Assembly (NCBI GenBank): GCA_963757265.1
Contig: CAVWRA010000012.1
Location: 248,001 to 312,000, forward strand
Reading direction: 5' to 3'
Source of the DNA: CAIVVT01 sp963757265
GTDB taxonomy: Bacteria > Acidobacteriota > Terriglobia > Bryobacterales > Bryobacteraceae
DNA length: 64,000 nt
Below are positions 53,146 to 61,864 of this stretch, one piece after another; positions within the stretch are counted from its first letter, which is position 1; every line of letters begins with the position of its first letter. Both the position numbers and the translations under genes were made by a program. The notes below the pieces were generated by a model that made no database searches, was not told the DNA's origin, and was given only the letters and a program-made list of their open reading frames with translations.

Positions 53146-53306
53146 GGAACAACAACTCCCTCTCCGCGCGGGCCCGGTAGCGCAGCCGGAGGCAGGGTTC
53201 CGGCCCACAACCACGAATTGTATAAGGGTTCGGCCTCCCACTGCCGGGGCCGCGGCGGCATTGCGTCCCCGGGCGGGGAAAGAGGGCCCGGCGCACCGTC
53301 AGGCGG

Positions 53307-53930
53307 TCACATCCAGTATTCCCAGTGCCGCGTCGCTATGACGAACACCGCCAGCAGGGCATTGGTCACGGCGTGGGCCAGAACCACGTCGCCGAGGCTG
53401 CGCGTGCGCACGGCCCACCAGTTGTAGAGCAGGCCGGCGGCCAAGCCGACCTCCCAGTAGGAGCCGTGTTCGAGGGCGAACAGGACGGCTGTGAGAAGGA
53501 ACGCCCGGAGTTGCCAGGCGCCCACCGGGAGCGAGGAGAAATCCTCGCGGATCAGCCAGCGCATGAACCATCCACGCCAGAACAGCTCCTCGGCCAGCGC
53601 CACCACCGTGCAGGCCCGCAGAGTGCGCAGCGCCAGATCGAAGGGAGCCTGCAGGCTATAGCGCGAGCCGGCGATGCTCAGCCGGCCCATGAGGGAGTTC
53701 TGCAGCAGCCAATGGCCGCGCCAGCCGGGAATGAGTGCATCCGGCGCGATCCAGACGGCGCAAACTCCGACGCCGACGAGGATGCTGGAGAGGGGCCACC
53801 GCACCCGGATGGGCGGCAGGGCGCGCCAGGCCCAGGCCAACGCGGCGGCAGGCAGCAGCAGCCGGACAAGCAACTCGGCGCGCGCGCTGAGACCCACGGC
53901 GGGACACAGCGGGATCAGCGCCACGAGCAC
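53307..53930 (-). CDS. CPBP-family intramembrane protease, N-terminus possibly truncated
   Basis: The 207-residue frame from GTG 53930 has multiple membrane helices and all CPBP motifs: AEELFWRGW (EExxxR), FALEHGSYWEVG, and LAHAVTNALLAV (HxxxN). Open reading continues upstream (LNRSALPFVVPFAV) to a TAG in the MITE-like element at 53986 without an ATG, GTG or TTG, so the original start may be lost. The layout resembles CAAX-protease-related proteins in exosortase loci; that role is tentative. Confidence 0.7.
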   Translation of the reverse strand: MLVALIPLCPAVGLSARAELLVRLLLPAAALAWAWRALPPIRVRWPLSSILVGVGVCAVWIAPDALIPGWRGHWLLQNSLMGRLSIAGSRYSLQAPFDLALRTLRACTVVALAEELFWRGWFMRWLIREDFSSLPVGAWQLRAFLLTAVLFALEHGSYWEVGLAAGLLYNWWAVRTRSLGDVVLAHAVTNALLAVFVIATRHWEYWM

Positions 53931-53985
53931 CGCGAAGGGGACGACAAACGGCAGAGCTGAACGGTTCAGACGCCCGTCTCCAGTC

Positions 53986-54179
53986 TAACCCGGATATTTC
54001 ACCAACCATCGGCTGCGGCGCGCGATAGGGCCGCATCTACTGCGTTGCGCTGGGCCCAGGGGGCACCCCCCGTCCTCGACGTAGCAGTCCAGTACGCCTG
54101 CGTGCGTCCCGCAAGCGCGCCTTGTAGCTGCAACCCTCTCATCGCGCCTCGCTACGATCGCAAGTGAAACATCCGGGTT
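53986..54179 (+). mobile_element. MITE-like element, copy 2
   Basis: This 194-bp copy has terminal repeats TAACCCGGATATTTCACCA and, on the right, its inverted counterpart ending CATCCGGGTT. It matches copy 3 closely and copy 1 in inverse orientation. It lies between the start of the CPBP gene and the end of the TPR lipoprotein gene, both on the minus strand. Confidence 0.8.
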
Positions 54180-54220
54180 GTAAACCGAACCGCGAAGCGT
54201 GGCGAAAAGAGCGCGGCCAC

Positions 54221-56566
54221 TCAGGGGGTTTTCGCCAGCCACGTGCGGATTTCCGCTTCCTCTTCCTTGTCAGGCTTCAGCGACAGCGCCATCTGCAGGC
54301 TCTGCCTGGCGCCCGCCACATCGCGTTTATTGTAGAGCGCCACCCCCAGGTGGTAGCGGAACAGAGCCTTTTGGGGGTTGCGCTTGACCAGATCCTTGAA
54401 GATCGGCAGCGCATCGTCGTACAGCGCCTTCTTCAAGAAGATCCAGCCCATGGTGTCCGCGATGTTCGGATCGTCGGGGAACTGCTGCTTGGCCTTTTGG
54501 ATATAAGTCAAGGCGGTATCCAGATCGCGCCCATCCTCGGCCATGAGAAAGGCCAGATTGTTCAGCGCTACGGCGTTGGCCGGCTCCAGGGACAAGACCG
54601 TCTTGTAGTACGGCAGCGCTTCGTGCCGCATGCCGAGCGATTCCATGGCCAACGCAATATCCAGATTGAGCCGCGGGTGCTTGGGCTGGAGCGCCTCCGC
54701 CTGGCGGTACATATCCAGCGCCTGCTGGGCTTGACCCCTGAAATAGATGACTTCCCCCAAGCGCAGGAACAGATTGAAGTTCTTGGGGTCCACTTCCAAC
54801 AGCTTGCGGTACTCGCGTTCGGCGAGATCGAATTGCCTCACAACCACCGCGGCGTTCGCCATGACCATCCCCATGACCTCGTTCTGGGGATTGCGGTTCA
54901 GCTGCTCCTGCAGCAGTTTGAGCGCATCCGGCCCGCGATTGCTCCTGATCAGCACGTCGGCCATGGCGTAGACCAGCCGCATGTCGGTTGGATACTTATC
55001 GAACAGGCCCTTGAAGATCGCCAGGGCCGCGGGGTATTTTTTCTCGGCGTAATCCGCCAGGGCCAGCTGGAACTGCAGATCGGGTGCATCGGGAAAGCGC
55101 TTGATCGCCTCCTGCAACTCGCTGCGCGCCTCGGTGACGTTGCCCAAATTGATCTGCGAGTTGGCCTTAATCGACATGGCCAGAATGTTGGCGGGGTCGA
55201 TCCTGAGGGCGTCATCGGCGCTCATGATCGCGTGCTGGAGATCGTTCATCTGGAGGTTCACCTGGGCCAGACCAAGCTGCGCCGCCAGAAAGCCCGGGCG
55301 CTTGGCCGCTTCCTGATACTGAAGCTTGGCGGCGGGCCAAAACTCCTGGCCGCGCGACTGGTAGGCGCGGGCCAGGTTGTAATGAACCACCGGGTTGTTG
55401 GGCTCGCGGCTGAGCAACATCTGCAAATCGTTGATGGCGGACTGGGTCTGTTTATCATCGCCCGAGTCGAGCCTCAGCCCGGCGCGCAGGGACAGGGCAT
55501 TGTAGTTTTTCGGATCAGCCTTCAGCACGGTATCGACGGTCTGGAACGCATCGCTCCTTTGGCCCATGGCGACTTGGATCAGGGCGATCTTCAATCGATA
55601 TTCGTTGGTGCGGTCGCCGCCCTGTTTGACGCCTTCCTGGAACACCGCGAGGGCCCGGTCGAAGTTGCGCGTGCGCCCGTAAAAATCGCCCACCAGCATG
55701 CGGGCGTCGGGCAATTCCTTCTCGCGCGCCAGCAGCGATTGCAGGACCGATTCGGTCCGATCCTTGCGCTGGGTGGCGTAGTAAAAGCCGGCCTGCTGAA
55801 CAACCACGGCGGCGTTTTTGGGATCGTTCTGCACCTTGAGCGTCATGATCTGCTCGGCCTTGTCCGGCTGCTTGTGGCGCAGATATTGCAGGATCAGATA
55901 GTCATAGGCCAGCCAGGATTTCGGGTACTTTTCGATAACGCGCCGGACGATGGGCTCGGCCTGATCCCATTGATTGTTCCGGTTGAGCGTCTGCGCCAGG
56001 GCGAACAGCAGATCCGGCTGGTTGGGACGGGCCTCGTCGGCCTTGCGGAAAGCGGCGATGCCGGCGTCCATGTGCGCCTGCTTGTGCGCGCTATCGGTAT
56101 CCGACCGGGCTACTTCCAGAAAACCCGTTAGCCGCTGGCCGTTGTAAGAGTTCGGATTGCGTTTCAGCAACAGCTTGGCAAGGCTTTCCACCTGCGCCAG
56201 CGTTTTTTGGTTGTGTCCGTGCGGGGTTCCGTAGTAGACCAGCCAGATGTCCGCCAGGCGGCCGGGAGGGTTTTCGTCGTTGGGCAGCAGTTCCATCGCC
56301 CGCGTGAAAGCCTGCAGCGCGGTCTGAATCTCACCGCGGCGCAGCTCGGACTCACCCAGCTTGTTGTAAGCCTCGCCATACCTCATGTCCTTGCGCAGCG
56401 CGCTGCGGTACATAAGCGACGCTTCCCTGTACTTGCCCTGGGCGAAGTACCTATCGCCGTTCGCCACGTACCGCCGTTTCACCGTAGCGGGATCGCGCCA
56501 GCAGCCCTGCAGCACAACCAGGAGGGACACGAGCGCCCACAAGCAACGGAATTTTCGGCAGTTCAT
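54221..56566 (-). CDS. Tetratricopeptide-repeat lipoprotein
   Basis: The 781-aa protein has a lipoprotein signal (LVSLLVVLQGC, Cys at residue 22) and about 18-20 TPR units over the rest, for example YFAQGKYREASLMYRSALRK, AYNKLGESELRRGEIQTAL and NNLAFLMAEDGRDLDTALTYIQ. Proteins of this size and form occur beside polysaccharide and exosortase genes, where they scaffold envelope complexes (PrsT-like). It would be an outer-membrane lipoprotein. It has its own upstream gap of about 180 bp from TolC. Confidence 0.8.
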   Translation of the reverse strand: MNCRKFRCLWALVSLLVVLQGCWRDPATVKRRYVANGDRYFAQGKYREASLMYRSALRKDMRYGEAYNKLGESELRRGEIQTALQAFTRAMELLPNDENPPGRLADIWLVYYGTPHGHNQKTLAQVESLAKLLLKRNPNSYNGQRLTGFLEVARSDTDSAHKQAHMDAGIAAFRKADEARPNQPDLLFALAQTLNRNNQWDQAEPIVRRVIEKYPKSWLAYDYLILQYLRHKQPDKAEQIMTLKVQNDPKNAAVVVQQAGFYYATQRKDRTESVLQSLLAREKELPDARMLVGDFYGRTRNFDRALAVFQEGVKQGGDRTNEYRLKIALIQVAMGQRSDAFQTVDTVLKADPKNYNALSLRAGLRLDSGDDKQTQSAINDLQMLLSREPNNPVVHYNLARAYQSRGQEFWPAAKLQYQEAAKRPGFLAAQLGLAQVNLQMNDLQHAIMSADDALRIDPANILAMSIKANSQINLGNVTEARSELQEAIKRFPDAPDLQFQLALADYAEKKYPAALAIFKGLFDKYPTDMRLVYAMADVLIRSNRGPDALKLLQEQLNRNPQNEVMGMVMANAAVVVRQFDLAEREYRKLLEVDPKNFNLFLRLGEVIYFRGQAQQALDMYRQAEALQPKHPRLNLDIALAMESLGMRHEALPYYKTVLSLEPANAVALNNLAFLMAEDGRDLDTALTYIQKAKQQFPDDPNIADTMGWIFLKKALYDDALPIFKDLVKRNPQKALFRYHLGVALYNKRDVAGARQSLQMALSLKPDKEEEAEIRTWLAKTP

Positions 56567-56750
56567 CCTTTCTACACTCCCGTCTATCAGTCCTCGTCCT
56601 CGACTATCAATCAGTTACAGGATACACGGCATGCCGCAAGCATGCACCACTTTTAGTACTGGGGGTGGCGCGCGGCCGCCGGCGCGCCGGATGGCACGCC
56701 GGATGCGGGGCCGCGGGGAAATCCGCGCACGAACCCGGGCGCGGCCGCGC

Positions 56751-58037
56751 TCAGCGCAGCGCGGCCACCAGCATCCTGGTCTGCCGCAGCAATTGAAACT
56801 GGGCATGCTCCAGTGCGGTGCGGGCGTCGTAGAGCTGCATCCAGCGCTCGTGCTCGGCATAACGGCCCTCCTCAACGTCCTTCAGCGTCGCCTTCCCGGC
56901 CTCGAGCTGCGCCAGCAGCAGATTCACCTGCTCGCGGGCCAGGTCGAGGTCCAGGCGCGCCACTTCGGCGGCCGTTCCGGCCTGGTGGATTTCCTCCCAG
57001 GCCGCACGCGTATCGGCTTCGACGCGCCCGCGCAGCCGGTCCAGTTCGGTCTTGATCCGCTGGGTGTCGACACTGGCCTGCGCGGCCTGGGCGAGGTCCT
57101 GCGAGTTGGCGAAAATCGGAACGCTGACGGCCACGCCGATCTCGCCGTTGTTCCGCTGGAAAGCCCGGAAGAACTCGGTGTAGTTATTGAACTTGGCGAA
57201 CAGGCCGTATTCCGCGACCAGGTTGACCTTGGGGTAGCGCATGGCCTTGAAGCTTCGCATTTGCAGGTTCTTGGCGGCCAGCTCGGACTCCAGCTTGCGG
57301 ATCTCGGGATTGTCCTGCAAGGCCTCCCGCACGCTGGCTTCCTCGCTGGAGGGCAGCTCCGGACGGGCCCGCTCCTCGCCCGCCGGAATGATCCGATCGG
57401 CCACGTTCAGACCCAGCACCGCCGACAGCGAGGCGGAGAGCCGGCGGCGCTGGCTGCTCAGCAGCTCAACTTTCTGCCGTGCCCGCGCCACGTTCAGCGC
57501 GGCGCGCCGGGCCTCGATCTGTTCCTCTTTCCCTTCGGCCACGCGCAGCCGGACCAACGCCTCCACGCGGTCCATTTCTTCCGCCTGTTTAGAGGCCAGA
57601 TCGATGGCCCGCGCAGCTTTTTCCAGGTCGAGGAACAAAGTGGCCGTTCGCAGCGCCACCTCCTCGCGCGTGGCGGAGGTCGAGTAGCTCGCGCTCACGG
57701 CCGTTTCCCGGGCCTCGGCCACCAGATAGCCCTGCGGGCGGGAGTACATGGTGCGTTCCGCCCGGGCCTGGAGGACGGACGGCGCCGAGCCCTCGATGCT
57801 CATCGGGAAGCCGCTGGAGTAGGCCAGCCCGCTGCCGGCGTAGACCCGCGGCAGCAGCGGCTCCCGCACCACCTGGACGCCCAGCGCGGCGCGCTGTTCC
57901 TCCAGGCGGGCCAGCGCGATGTCGGGATTCTGGCGCAAGGCCATATCCACGGCCTGTTTCAAGCTCAGAGTTACATCCTCCGCCGCCAGCGAGCCGGCGG
58001 CGAGGGTGAAGCAAAGGACGAGAATGGGTCTGTTCAT
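56751..58037 (-). CDS. TolC-family outer-membrane channel
   Basis: The 428-aa protein has a signal peptide (ILVLCFTLAAGSLAA), then two OEP repeats beginning DVTLSLKQAVDMALRQNPDIALARLEE and EASVREALQDNPEIRKLESELAA, with long heptad-rich helices. It lies four bases after the MacB-like permease gene, so it is the third gene of the 60164-56751 operon and forms the exit duct of that export system. Confidence 0.85.
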   Translation of the reverse strand: MNRPILVLCFTLAAGSLAAEDVTLSLKQAVDMALRQNPDIALARLEEQRAALGVQVVREPLLPRVYAGSGLAYSSGFPMSIEGSAPSVLQARAERTMYSRPQGYLVAEARETAVSASYSTSATREEVALRTATLFLDLEKAARAIDLASKQAEEMDRVEALVRLRVAEGKEEQIEARRAALNVARARQKVELLSSQRRRLSASLSAVLGLNVADRIIPAGEERARPELPSSEEASVREALQDNPEIRKLESELAAKNLQMRSFKAMRYPKVNLVAEYGLFAKFNNYTEFFRAFQRNNGEIGVAVSVPIFANSQDLAQAAQASVDTQRIKTELDRLRGRVEADTRAAWEEIHQAGTAAEVARLDLDLAREQVNLLLAQLEAGKATLKDVEEGRYAEHERWMQLYDARTALEHAQFQLLRQTRMLVAALR

Positions 58038-58041
58038 GGCG

Positions 58042-59265
58042 CTACTCGTAGCGTAGCGCCTCCGTGGGATTCAGCCGCGCGGCGCGCCGGGCGGGCAAGA
58101 TTCCGAAGACGATGCCCACCGCGAAGCTAACCAGAAAGGCCACCGCGATGGAGAGCGTCGAAATCGGGATCTGCACCTGGTCCTGCAGCAGGTTCGCCGC
58201 CAGCGGCAGGGTCAGGCCGGCTACGATCCCCAGCACGCCCCCGCCCACACTGAGCAGCACGGCTTCCAACAGAAACTGCAGCAGCACATCCTGCTGTGAG
58301 GCTCCCAGCGACATCCGCAGGCCGATCTCGCGGGTGCGCTCGGTGACCGTCACCAGCATGATGTTCATGATGCCGATGCCGCTGATGACCAGGGCGATCG
58401 CCGACACCAGGATCAGCACCACCGTCAGCACGTTGGCGATGGCGCCGGCCGCATCCAGCAGCGCGCCCAGGTTCTGCACCATGTATCGCGCGCCCGGCCG
58501 GTGGCGCGAGGCGATCACCTGGGCCACGACCTGGGTGACGGCGGGCACGTCGCCGGCCAACCGCGCCTGGATGTAAAGCGGGTCCACGCGCTCGAGCCGG
58601 TCGAACATGCGGTACACCGAGATCGGGATCATCGCGGCTCCGCCTTCGCCCAGTTCCGAGAGGCCGAAGGTCGAAGTGCGTTCCTTGAAGACGCCCACCA
58701 CGGTGAACTGCAACTGATGCAGCTTGAGGATCTGACCCACGGAGGCCTGCGGCGAGCCGAACAGCTTGCCGGCCAGCTTGTCGTCGAGCAGGGCCACCTT
58801 CTGGCGCAGCGTGACGTCGGAGGGATCGATGAAGCGCCCGGCGAGCAACTGCAGATTGCGCACCGCCGCGTAGTCCTCGTCCGAGCCGATGACGTGCACG
58901 TCGCGCTCCTTGCCGGCGATCGTCAAACGGTCATTGGAGGCGATCACGGGTGAGGCGGCGATGATCCGCGAGCCGAGGTTGCGCCGCACCGCGTCCACGT
59001 CGGCCAGCTTGATGAAGTCGGCGTCGAACTTGGTGGCATCGACCGGGCCGGAGTCGTACTGGGCGTAGATCAGGTTCGACCCGACGCCGCGGATCTTATC
59101 CAGAATCAGATCGCGGCTGGTGATGGAAATGGTGACCACGAGGATCACCGAGGCGTTGCCGATCAACAGCCCCAGGGCCGTCAACGCCGAGCGGATCTTG
59201 TTGGCCCGCAGCGCCTGGAAGCTGAAATTCAGCGCCTCGCCGAGGAGTGGAAGACCAAAATGCAT
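58042..59265 (-). CDS. MacB-like ABC transporter permease without ATPase
   Basis: This 407-aa protein has an N-terminal helix (IRSALTALGLLIGNASVILVV), a MacB periplasmic domain (about 60-270), and three C-terminal FtsX helices (VVLILVSAIALVISGIGIMN, TREIGLRMSLGASQQDV, ending NPTEALRYE). No ATPase domain is fused, and no ATPase or adaptor gene is present in the operon. A partner ATPase elsewhere is needed for transport. Confidence 0.85.
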   Translation of the reverse strand: MHFGLPLLGEALNFSFQALRANKIRSALTALGLLIGNASVILVVTISITSRDLILDKIRGVGSNLIYAQYDSGPVDATKFDADFIKLADVDAVRRNLGSRIIAASPVIASNDRLTIAGKERDVHVIGSDEDYAAVRNLQLLAGRFIDPSDVTLRQKVALLDDKLAGKLFGSPQASVGQILKLHQLQFTVVGVFKERTSTFGLSELGEGGAAMIPISVYRMFDRLERVDPLYIQARLAGDVPAVTQVVAQVIASRHRPGARYMVQNLGALLDAAGAIANVLTVVLILVSAIALVISGIGIMNIMLVTVTERTREIGLRMSLGASQQDVLLQFLLEAVLLSVGGGVLGIVAGLTLPLAANLLQDQVQIPISTLSIAVAFLVSFAVGIVFGILPARRAARLNPTEALRYE

Positions 59266-59270
59266 TCCGC

Positions 59271-60164
59271 CTAGTCGCTTCCGCCGGAGGCGCGCCGCAG
59301 AAGTTTGCGCACCTCTTCGCGGGACGGATCGTCGGGGGTCAGCGGGGCGCGCAGGTAAGCTTCGAGGAGCTGCCTGGCCGTGTCCAGGTTGCGGCCGCTT
59401 TTCACGTACGTCTCGGCGCGTCCGAACAGCAGCTTCTTGTCGCCGGGATCGATGCGCGCCGCCTGATCGAATGCCGCCTCGCTTTCCCCGATGCGGCCCT
59501 GGCCGGCCAGGAACCTGGCCAGTTCCACGAGCCGGCTGACCTGCCGCGGCGCCAGGTCAACCGCTTTTTTCAACTGCCCCTCGGCCAGATCGTACTGGCG
59601 GCGTTGGATCGCGATCTGAGCCAGCGCCCAGTGGTATTCGACGGGATCGTTTCTCTGGATGACATTCGACAGCCGAATCGCGCGGTCGATGCCGCCGCCG
59701 AGGAATCCCGGCGCACTCAGGTAAAAGGAGAACAGATCGTCCACGGCGTCCTTGTTGCCGGGATCGAGCTGTACCGCCTTCTCAAAGTTCTGGCGCGCGT
59801 TGGCGGCGTACTTAATCGCCATGAAGAAGACGCTGGTCTCGGCGCGGCGGCCCCAGGCGCGTCCCAGCCACAAATAGTGGTCCGATGCGGCGGGCTCCAG
59901 GCGGACGGCTTTTTCGAACAGATCGGTGGCCGGCTTGAAATCGCCCAGCATGTAACGGCAGCGCCCCTCGAGCTCCCAATCCGCGGCGCTCTTCGGCGCG
60001 ACTTTCTTCAGGATCGCCAGCGCTGCGCGGTACTCGGTCCGGTCATACAGCCGTTGCGCCGCGGCGGAGTCGTCTGGCACCACGGCCGCCGGGGCCACGG
60101 CCGCGGCCAGGAACACAACCGCAACGACAATTCCGAATCTCATTACAAGAGGGGCAAATCTCAT
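59271..60164 (-). CDS. Exported TPR protein
   Basis: ATG 60164 begins a signal (FGIVVAVVFLAAAVAPAAV); a second Met at residue 8 is an alternative, and the upstream open frame is non-coding GC sequence. The 297-aa protein has about six TPR units (WELEGRCRYMLGDFKPATDLF, ARQNFEKAVQLDPGNKDAV, YDLAEGQLKKAVDLAPRQ). It is the first gene of an operon with the permease (five bases apart) and TolC, so a periplasmic adaptor role is plausible. Confidence 0.7.
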   Translation of the reverse strand: MRFAPLVMRFGIVVAVVFLAAAVAPAAVVPDDSAAAQRLYDRTEYRAALAILKKVAPKSAADWELEGRCRYMLGDFKPATDLFEKAVRLEPAASDHYLWLGRAWGRRAETSVFFMAIKYAANARQNFEKAVQLDPGNKDAVDDLFSFYLSAPGFLGGGIDRAIRLSNVIQRNDPVEYHWALAQIAIQRRQYDLAEGQLKKAVDLAPRQVSRLVELARFLAGQGRIGESEAAFDQAARIDPGDKKLLFGRAETYVKSGRNLDTARQLLEAYLRAPLTPDDPSREEVRKLLRRASGGSD

Positions 60165-60300
60165 TGTAACGGACCGTCCGAAATCCCTCGCGGCCGGTCT
60201 ACCTTTATGGATGCAGTTGGGGGCCGGAGAGGTACAAATCCAGCGCCGCGAAGGCACTCCTCCCAGTTGCCGATGGACCCGCGCAAGCCGAGCGCGAAGT

Positions 60301-61650
60301 TCAACCCAGCGGCCGGAACTGGCAACTGAAATGCCGCAGGAACTCGGGCTGCCAGGTGATCTCATAGCCCCGCAGCTCCTTCCTGCGGCTGTTGACCTCC
60401 AGGATCGCCTCCACCACGTAGTCGATGTGGCTCTGCGTGTAGACCCGTCGCGGGATGGCCAGGCGCAGCAGCTCATGTTGGGCGTGGGAGCCGAACATCA
60501 CCGAGCCGATCTCCACGCTGCGGATGCCGGCGTGGCGATACAACTCCACGGCCAGCGACTGCGCCGGGAACTGCTCCCGCGGAATGTGGGCGAGCATGCG
60601 CCCGGCGTCGATGTAAATGGCGTGGCCGCCCGGCGGCTCCACGATCGGCACGCCGTGGTCCGCGATGTGCCGTCCGAGATAGGCCGTGGAGGCGATGCGG
60701 TATTGCAGATAATACGGGTCCAGCACTTCCACCAGCCCCACGGCGATGGCGTCGAGGTCGCGTCCGGCGAGGCCGCCGTAGGTTGGGAAGCCCTCCGTCA
60801 GGATCAGCAGGTCTTTCTCCTGCTGCGCCAGCCGGTCGTCGTTGGTGCACAGCAGCCCGCCGATATTGGCGAAGGCGTCCTTCTTGGCGGAGAACGTGCA
60901 CCCGTCGGCCAGGGAGAACATCTGGCGCGCAATGTCGCGCGCGCTCCAGTGGGCATAGCCGGCTTCGCGCTGGTGGATCAGCCAGGCGTTTTCCGCGAAG
61001 CGGCAGGCGTCGAGGTAGAGCGGGATGCCGTGGCGCCGCGTGAGGGCGCGTACCTGCTCCAGATTCGCCATCGACACCGGCTGGCCGCCGCCGGAGTTGT
61101 TGGTCACCGTGACCATGACGAGTGGGATCCGCTCGCGGCCGTGCTCCGCGATTAGCCGCTCCAGCGCCGCGGTGTCCATGTCACCCTTGAAGGGCAGTTG
61201 CGCCTGCGTGTCGTGCGCCTCGGGCCGGATCAGGTCCACCGCCCGGGCGCCGGTGAACTCAATGTTGGCGCGGGTGGTGTCGAAGTGCGTGTTGTTCGGC
61301 ACCACGCAACCGGGCTTGCATAGCACGCTGAACAGGATGCGCTCCGCGGCGCGACCCTGGTGCGTTGGGATCACGTGCCGGAAGCCCATCAGATCCTCGG
61401 CCGCGCTCTTCAGCCGGAAGTAACTCGCGCTGCCGGCGTAACTTTCATCGCCGCGCATCATCGCCGCCCATTGCTCAGTGGACATGGCGCTGGTCCCCGA
61501 ATCGGTGAGCAGGTCGATCAGGATGTCGGCGGCGCGCAGCCGGAACAGGTTGTAGCCCGCCTCGGCCAGCAGTCCCGCGCGCTCGTCGGCGCAAGTCTGC
61601 CGCAACGGCTCGACACTCTTAATGCGGAACGGCTCGATGATGGTTTTCAC
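60301..61650 (-). CDS. tnaA: Tryptophanase (L-tryptophan indole-lyase)
   Basis: The start is GTG 61650 (VKTIIEPFRIKSVEPLRQ), ten bases after GGAGG; an upstream ATG at 61680 lacks a site. The 449-aa beta-eliminating PLP lyase has LLTDSGTSAMSTEQWAAMM, PTHQGRAAE, PLYLDACRFAENAW, the PLP-Lys segment CTFSAKKDAFANIGGLL and EGFPTYGGLAGRD. At the specificity loop it reads GIRSVEIGS, as in tryptophanase, where tyrosine phenol-lyase has an Arg. The products would be indole, pyruvate and ammonia. No tnaB or leader peptide is evident. Confidence 0.85.
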   Translation of the reverse strand: MKTIIEPFRIKSVEPLRQTCADERAGLLAEAGYNLFRLRAADILIDLLTDSGTSAMSTEQWAAMMRGDESYAGSASYFRLKSAAEDLMGFRHVIPTHQGRAAERILFSVLCKPGCVVPNNTHFDTTRANIEFTGARAVDLIRPEAHDTQAQLPFKGDMDTAALERLIAEHGRERIPLVMVTVTNNSGGGQPVSMANLEQVRALTRRHGIPLYLDACRFAENAWLIHQREAGYAHWSARDIARQMFSLADGCTFSAKKDAFANIGGLLCTNDDRLAQQEKDLLILTEGFPTYGGLAGRDLDAIAVGLVEVLDPYYLQYRIASTAYLGRHIADHGVPIVEPPGGHAIYIDAGRMLAHIPREQFPAQSLAVELYRHAGIRSVEIGSVMFGSHAQHELLRLAIPRRVYTQSHIDYVVEAILEVNSRRKELRGYEITWQPEFLRHFSCQFRPLG

Positions 61651-61864
61651 GCGCAGGCGCCTCCGAGCGGAGGATAGCATTTCACGCCTGGAACGGACCG
61701 GGCCGCCGGTCAGTCGTTAAGGGCGGCCACGGGAGGAGGAGGAAGTCGCGGCCGCCCCTGGTAAGTACGAAGCTTCTGAGGACTGCCCCGTACAACCGAT
61801 TCCATTGTAAAGCATGCCGGCCGCGCCGAGCGTTCCCTCACGCGGCCCCGTAAACTGTCTTTAG

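Noticed and set aside
53986..54179. Conserved small protein MRPYRAPQP... inside the MITE-like copies
   Set aside because: It spans the terminal repeat and differs in frame and length between copies, so conservation reflects the DNA element and not a protein.
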